Shown: one piece after another, positions 61,501 to 64,000 of the stretch
Position numbering within the stretch: the first letter of the stretch is position 1
Layout: the number at the start of each line of letters is the position of its first letter
Source of the DNA: CAIKXD01 sp035439485
GTDB taxonomy: Bacteria > Bacteroidota > Bacteroidia > UBA4408
DNA: 64,000 nt
Assembly (NCBI GenBank): GCA_035439485.1
Contig: DAORKI010000001.1
Coordinates: 62,001-126,000, forward strand
Direction: 5' to 3'
Made by a program: the position numbers and the translations under genes
The notes under the pieces: generated by a model
Databases searched by the model: none
Told to the model about the DNA's origin: nothing
The model's input: the letters and a program-made list of their open reading frames with translations, nothing else

Positions 61501-63509
61501 TTCAAAACAACGATCAAATTACGCTCGAAATTATTCCAAATTTATGCCCTAGTGATGTGGTTATTTCTAATACAGTTTATATTATTGACACATGTGCAGC
61601 CTTAACAATAAACATTGATTCTTTATCATCAAATAGTTTTTGTGCTGGGCAAACAGCAAGTGTTTATTATCATGCAAGTAGTAATTTTTTAAATGGAAAT
61701 GTGCTCTCTGTACAACTTTCAGACGCCAATGGAAGTTTTACTAATCCAACAATAATAGGCACCTTATCGAGTGTTTTATACCAAGGCAGCATTAATGTAG
61801 TGATCCCTGCAACTGCAAATGGAACAGGTTATAGAATGCGAGTTAACGCATCACTGCCATTGAATACAGGCATCGATAATGGGATTAATTTATATATTGC
61901 TCCTCAAAATTTTAATATGAGTTATGTGGTTAGTCCGGGTGCTCCACTTACAGTTCAGCCATTTAGTGCAACTTTTCAAAACAATACACCTAATGCATCT
62001 TTATATAATTTTGATTGGCATTTTGGAGATGGAACTTTTTTATATAATGCCCCATTAAATTATACACATACCTATTTATATAACGGTGTTTATCAAACCG
62101 CATTGGTTGCTACTGACATAGTATCGGGTTGTACTGATACACTTTACGATCAAAATAATAGTAATCATAAGGTAATTTGCAATGACCCAAGTATAAACAA
62201 TTGTACACAAATCGTAAATATTACACCTAATGGCCTAGTAAACTCTTGTGCTGGAGGTCATGTGCTATTAGCATGCAATCAAGCTCCTAATTATAGTTAT
62301 CAATGGAGTAGGAATGGGGTTTTGTTACCAGGCGAAAATACCTTTCAGTTAAATGTTACATTAGCAGGCTTTTACACTGCAACTGTTTTCTTAAATGGAG
62401 CATGCCCAGTGACCTCAAATCCGGTTCAAGTTAATTTTAATAATCCAGCTCCCAATCCACCTACAATTTCACTCACAGGAGGTTCTGCTTCAAATTGTGG
62501 AACTAATAATGGAATATTAACTGCGAATGGATCGTTTTCATCTTACATTTGGAGTACAGGTGAAAGTGGAAATTCAATTAATATTAATTCGGCTGGAACT
62601 TATACGGTTATTGGACAAGGTGCGCAAGGTTGCGATGCAGTTTCAGCCCCATTTGTAGTTAATGGTCAAGCAATACCTATCCCTGAAATTTGCACAGTTA
62701 CTGCAACTGAAGATGATTCGCATCATTTAGTGATTTTTTACAAGCCACAAAGTGCAGTGATTGATTCATTTATTATAATGAAAGATAGTTTAAACAATGG
62801 AAATTATACCAGAGCTGGGGCTTTAAGCTATATTGAATTGAGTGAATACGAAGACCCAAATAGTAATCCACAATTGGTGGCATCAACTTATATGGTAATT
62901 GCTAAAGATACTTGTGGAGGTTTGTCAGTGCCAAGTGCACCAGTACGTCCAATATTTTTACAAGTGCAGGCTAATATTGGAATTCAAAGGTGGTTGAATT
63001 GGAATCAATACATCAGTCAAACCCAAAACATTCAAACCTATGTAATCTATAGAGGCATTGATTTGTTAAATCTTGATTCAATTACAAGTATTAGTGCACC
63101 AGCAAATGGCTATTTGGATAGTCCTCCAGGTATTAACTTTGTTTATCGTGTAGAAGCCATTTTGCAAAACGAATGTGAAGGTACTAGAGCTGCACGTAGA
63201 GGCAGTATTTCTAATGGAAATGGAAATTTAGCACCAAGTAATCCTGATGGAATCCATCAATTGAATCAAGAAGTTTTTAATTTTGAACTATACCCAAATC
63301 CCAACAATGGTCTGTTTACTTTAGTATTAGCCAATAATAAACCTGCGGAAGTTAATATTTACGATATCACTGGTAAACTGCTTATGCAAGAAAAGCTTAT
63401 AGCCAAAATTAACAATGTGAATATGCAAGGTTTAAGCAAAGGAACATACTTGATTAAGGTCACCGATAACAGCGGTTATTCTAAACAACAATTGGTTTTG
63501 GTAAATTAA
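58590..63509 (+). CDS. Giant secreted GloVer-repeat protein with Ig-like and PKD domains and T9SS type A sorting domain
   Basis: 1639 residues from ATG 58590, signal peptide MKSILINLIILIIIIPFSAFS. Residues about 22-745 hold 14 tandem repeats of about 51 residues, each of the form NGxLYGxTSxGGxNxxGVIFxF...YDF...GxxPxGxL, the GloVer choice-of-anchor tandem repeat. Ig-like segments follow (CPNNNVSFTVSATGALNYNW, VFGPSAFCDGNFN), then a PKD-like domain (FDWHFGDGTFLYNAPLNYTH), another Ig-like module, a fibronectin-like stretch (TYVIYRGIDLLNLDSI), and the sorting domain (FELYPNPNNGLFTLVL...GTYLIKVTDNSG). It should be exported by T9SS. Role unknown; binding or structural is most likely. Confidence 0.92.
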   Translation: MKSILINLIILIIIIPFSAFSQSKIWGITNQGGSSTIGTIYNTNNDGTNQALLNEFTANYPGSKPQGDLIEISNKLYGLTKDGGSSNAGVLFSYDLISNQYALLYSFDGSLNGANPTGGLMLANNGLLYGVTSKGGLNNGGIIFSFNTTTSTFVKLYDFTFASGIEPDGGLVEQTNGELFGVTYRGGVNDKGVIFKFTIAGNSYQNLFNFNALNGENPRGSLVVTPNGYLMGLTTNGGVNSKGVVYGYRVSSGIFTKHIDLSSLSGGNPEGSLIYHPITAKCYGLAAQDGVNGQGTMFELDTNGTSFLKLYDFQQLTGGHPKGKLSLASGNKFAGNTYDGGPANYGTVFTIGLNGANYNAGGIYDFFGVGANPFGGLLLSSSQGKYYSLTSSGGNTSNGMLVSIDTATLTITSVFSFNDAGIDGGFPVGGIMKASNGRVYGTASKGGTNGKGIAFQLDANGNSFVKIAEFNGTTGSDPRGNLIEVSTGKFIGMTFDGGTFNFGSIYEIDASLPFPSTPIQKLALSSGLGTYPRGGLIKANNGKFYGLTSAGGVNNDGVLFEYNPLTNNYIKRHEFSSFTSGSAPVGNLVQAANGNLYGFTSAGGANGGGVIFKYNPTDSSFTKVYDFSAGTGISPEGSLMYEFSSNFLYGMTKLGGVNSKGVVFNFNPLTNAYFPIFHFGGLNGEYPVGKLIKSDNSKLYGTTEFGGTNDQGVFFEIASGNIYAKIFDFNSINGSKAQSELLLMNCDAPVITSQPSSINSCPNNNVSFTVSATGALNYNWYKNGVVIPTASTSTLNLSNVTVADNGIYHCVINNNCGFVITQFVKLTIVSKPASNITVFGPSAFCDGNFNTELSTVFNPLYSYQWNLNGNPIVGANSNIINPTQTGNYTLTVSSGVGCDSTSLPQTITVVANVAGTPSVTITPNTDLICGITSLNFTSDTSIVGINPYCEWKKNGIVVANGVNTLSYSGSVQNNDQITLEIIPNLCPSDVVISNTVYIIDTCAALTINIDSLSSNSFCAGQTASVYYHASSNFLNGNVLSVQLSDANGSFTNPTIIGTLSSVLYQGSINVVIPATANGTGYRMRVNASLPLNTGIDNGINLYIAPQNFNMSYVVSPGAPLTVQPFSATFQNNTPNASLYNFDWHFGDGTFLYNAPLNYTHTYLYNGVYQTALVATDIVSGCTDTLYDQNNSNHKVICNDPSINNCTQIVNITPNGLVNSCAGGHVLLACNQAPNYSYQWSRNGVLLPGENTFQLNVTLAGFYTATVFLNGACPVTSNPVQVNFNNPAPNPPTISLTGGSASNCGTNNGILTANGSFSSYIWSTGESGNSININSAGTYTVIGQGAQGCDAVSAPFVVNGQAIPIPEICTVTATEDDSHHLVIFYKPQSAVIDSFIIMKDSLNNGNYTRAGALSYIELSEYEDPNSNPQLVASTYMVIAKDTCGGLSVPSAPVRPIFLQVQANIGIQRWLNWNQYISQTQNIQTYVIYRGIDLLNLDSITSISAPANGYLDSPPGINFVYRVEAILQNECEGTRAARRGSISNGNGNLAPSNPDGIHQLNQEVFNFELYPNPNNGLFTLVLANNKPAEVNIYDITGKLLMQEKLIAKINNVNMQGLSKGTYLIKVTDNSGYSKQQLVLVN
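58650..60830 (+). repeat. Fourteen tandem GloVer repeats of about 51 residues
   Basis: Each unit carries LYGxTxxGGxNxxGxxFxF and a G-x2-P-x-G-x-L end. I counted 14 by hand, from KIWGITNQGGSS to KLYGTTEFGGTN. Fourteen is two sets of seven, the number needed for two seven-bladed propellers. Confidence 0.75.
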
Positions 63510-63607
63510 AAATTTCAAAATTGCACAATACTATCACTTTAGAATTTAATTGTAAATTAGGTGATTGAAGTGAGTTTTGCTAAATCAAGAAAAACATCAA
63601 AAAAATT

Positions 63608-63636
63608 TTTGTTTGTAAGATAATTTCATATATTTG
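63608..63636 (+). promoter_or_regulatory. Two-part Bacteroidota promoter (TTTG-N17-TATATTTG)
   Basis: TTTG at 63608-63611 and TATATTTG at 63629-63636 are 17 bp apart, close to the usual 19-21. It lies 44 bp before ATG 63681 and is the most complete promoter in the window. Confidence 0.65.
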
Positions 63637-63680
63637 ACCTATAAAAAGGCTAAATATTTATATAAATCTTATTTGACAAA

Positions 63681-64000
63681 ATGAAAAAGAACTCGATTTC
63701 CACCGTTTTAGGTTTCATTGTTTTTTTAACAATGAATAGTATTGTTTTTAATTCCAAAGCTCAAACTGCTAATAACAGTTCAGCTGCCGTGGCTACACCT
63801 GTACCTGCACAGCCTAGCAATGTTCAAACTGCAAAGCCAATGAGTGAAGAAGAAAGAAAAGCGCAAGGAGAGAAAATGAAGGCAGACAGAGAAATGAACA
63901 TGAAAATGGGGCAACTCAATAAAGAAATACAAGAAGCTGAAAAGGCAGGCAAAGCCGATTCTCCTGAAATAGTTGCAAAAAAAGCTGAATTAAAGAAGTT
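63681..64000 (+). CDS. Secreted coiled-coil protein (3' end outside window)
   Basis: 106 complete codons are visible from ATG 63681; the frame is open to the end of the window. Signal peptide MKKNSISTVLGFIVFLTMNS followed by IVFNSKAQ. Then comes a low-complexity Ala/Pro/Gln/Thr-rich stretch (SAAVATPVPAQPSNVQTA) and a Lys/Glu/Met-rich, strongly helical region (MSEEERKAQGEKMKADREMN, then MNMKMGQLNKEIQEAEK) expected to form a coiled coil. Periplasmic location is likely. No family can be named from this part. Confidence 0.85.
   Translation, partial: MKKNSISTVLGFIVFLTMNSIVFNSKAQTANNSSAAVATPVPAQPSNVQTAKPMSEEERKAQGEKMKADREMNMKMGQLNKEIQEAEKAGKADSPEIVAKKAELKK

Overview
The window is AT-rich DNA from a member of the Bacteroidota. 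Three things point there: type IX secretion (T9SS) parts and cargo (PorP/SprF-like, PorE-like, GldE/GldD, and at least five large secreted proteins with type A or type B C-terminal sorting domains); promoters of the Bacteroidota TAnnTTTG (-7) type lying very close to start codons, with almost no Shine-Dalgarno sites; and lipoproteins with Cys-Lys-Lys after the lipobox. The family or genus cannot be fixed from the sequence alone; a free-living gliding or environmental lineage is likely. I saw no rRNA, tRNA, insertion sequence, phage, CRISPR array or origin.

Layout. 1-11.3 kb: the 3' part of a giant adhesin-like type B cargo protein made of about 30 Ig-like modules, followed by its usual partners, a PorP/SprF-family protein and a PorE-like TPR/PD40/OmpA lipoprotein. 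11.3-16.7 kb: ssb, a single reading frame that fuses GldE to the GldD lipoprotein, a NifU-like protein, a biotin carrier protein, a family 2 glycosyltransferase and thiL. 16.7-22.7 kb: murA (Asp in place of the catalytic Cys), a small secreted unknown, a T9SS-sorted M1 peptidase, a lipoprotein, an FtsB/DivIC-like protein and a GNAT/FemAB-like transferase. 22.7-27.7 kb: an RND/MMPL exporter, a GT-C membrane protein and malate dehydrogenase. 27.7-38.6 kb: a very tightly packed nine-gene plus-strand block (lipoprotein, OM barrel, GT-C protein, kdsA, secreted propeller, SDR, second GT-C-like protein, class III aminotransferase, OM barrel). 38.6-42.9 kb: a minus-strand operon (acyltransferase, pssA, purS, dCMP deaminase, S41 protease). 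43-51.6 kb: a T9SS-sorted PQQ-type sugar dehydrogenase, an RmlD-like reductase, a TonB-type outer membrane receptor, an exonuclease/GIY-YIG fusion, a VOC protein, a gene-poor stretch with a possible AraC-type relic, and a DHFR-like protein. 51.7-64 kb: an uncharacterised 1156-residue outer membrane protein, a periplasmic-propeller/SpoIIE phosphatase sensor, a second giant T9SS cargo with 14 propeller-type repeats, and the start of a secreted coiled-coil protein.

How it fits together. Much of the window builds or decorates the cell envelope: peptidoglycan (murA), Kdo (kdsA), phospholipid (pssA), cell division (FtsB-like), outer membrane barrels, surface glycan enzymes, and the secretion/gliding apparatus with its cargo. 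The points most worth following up are the GldE-GldD fusion, the strict A/B alternation of modules in the first protein, the packed nine-gene envelope block, the orphan SpoIIE sensor, and the structured region around the small secreted protein at 18.2-18.7 kb.
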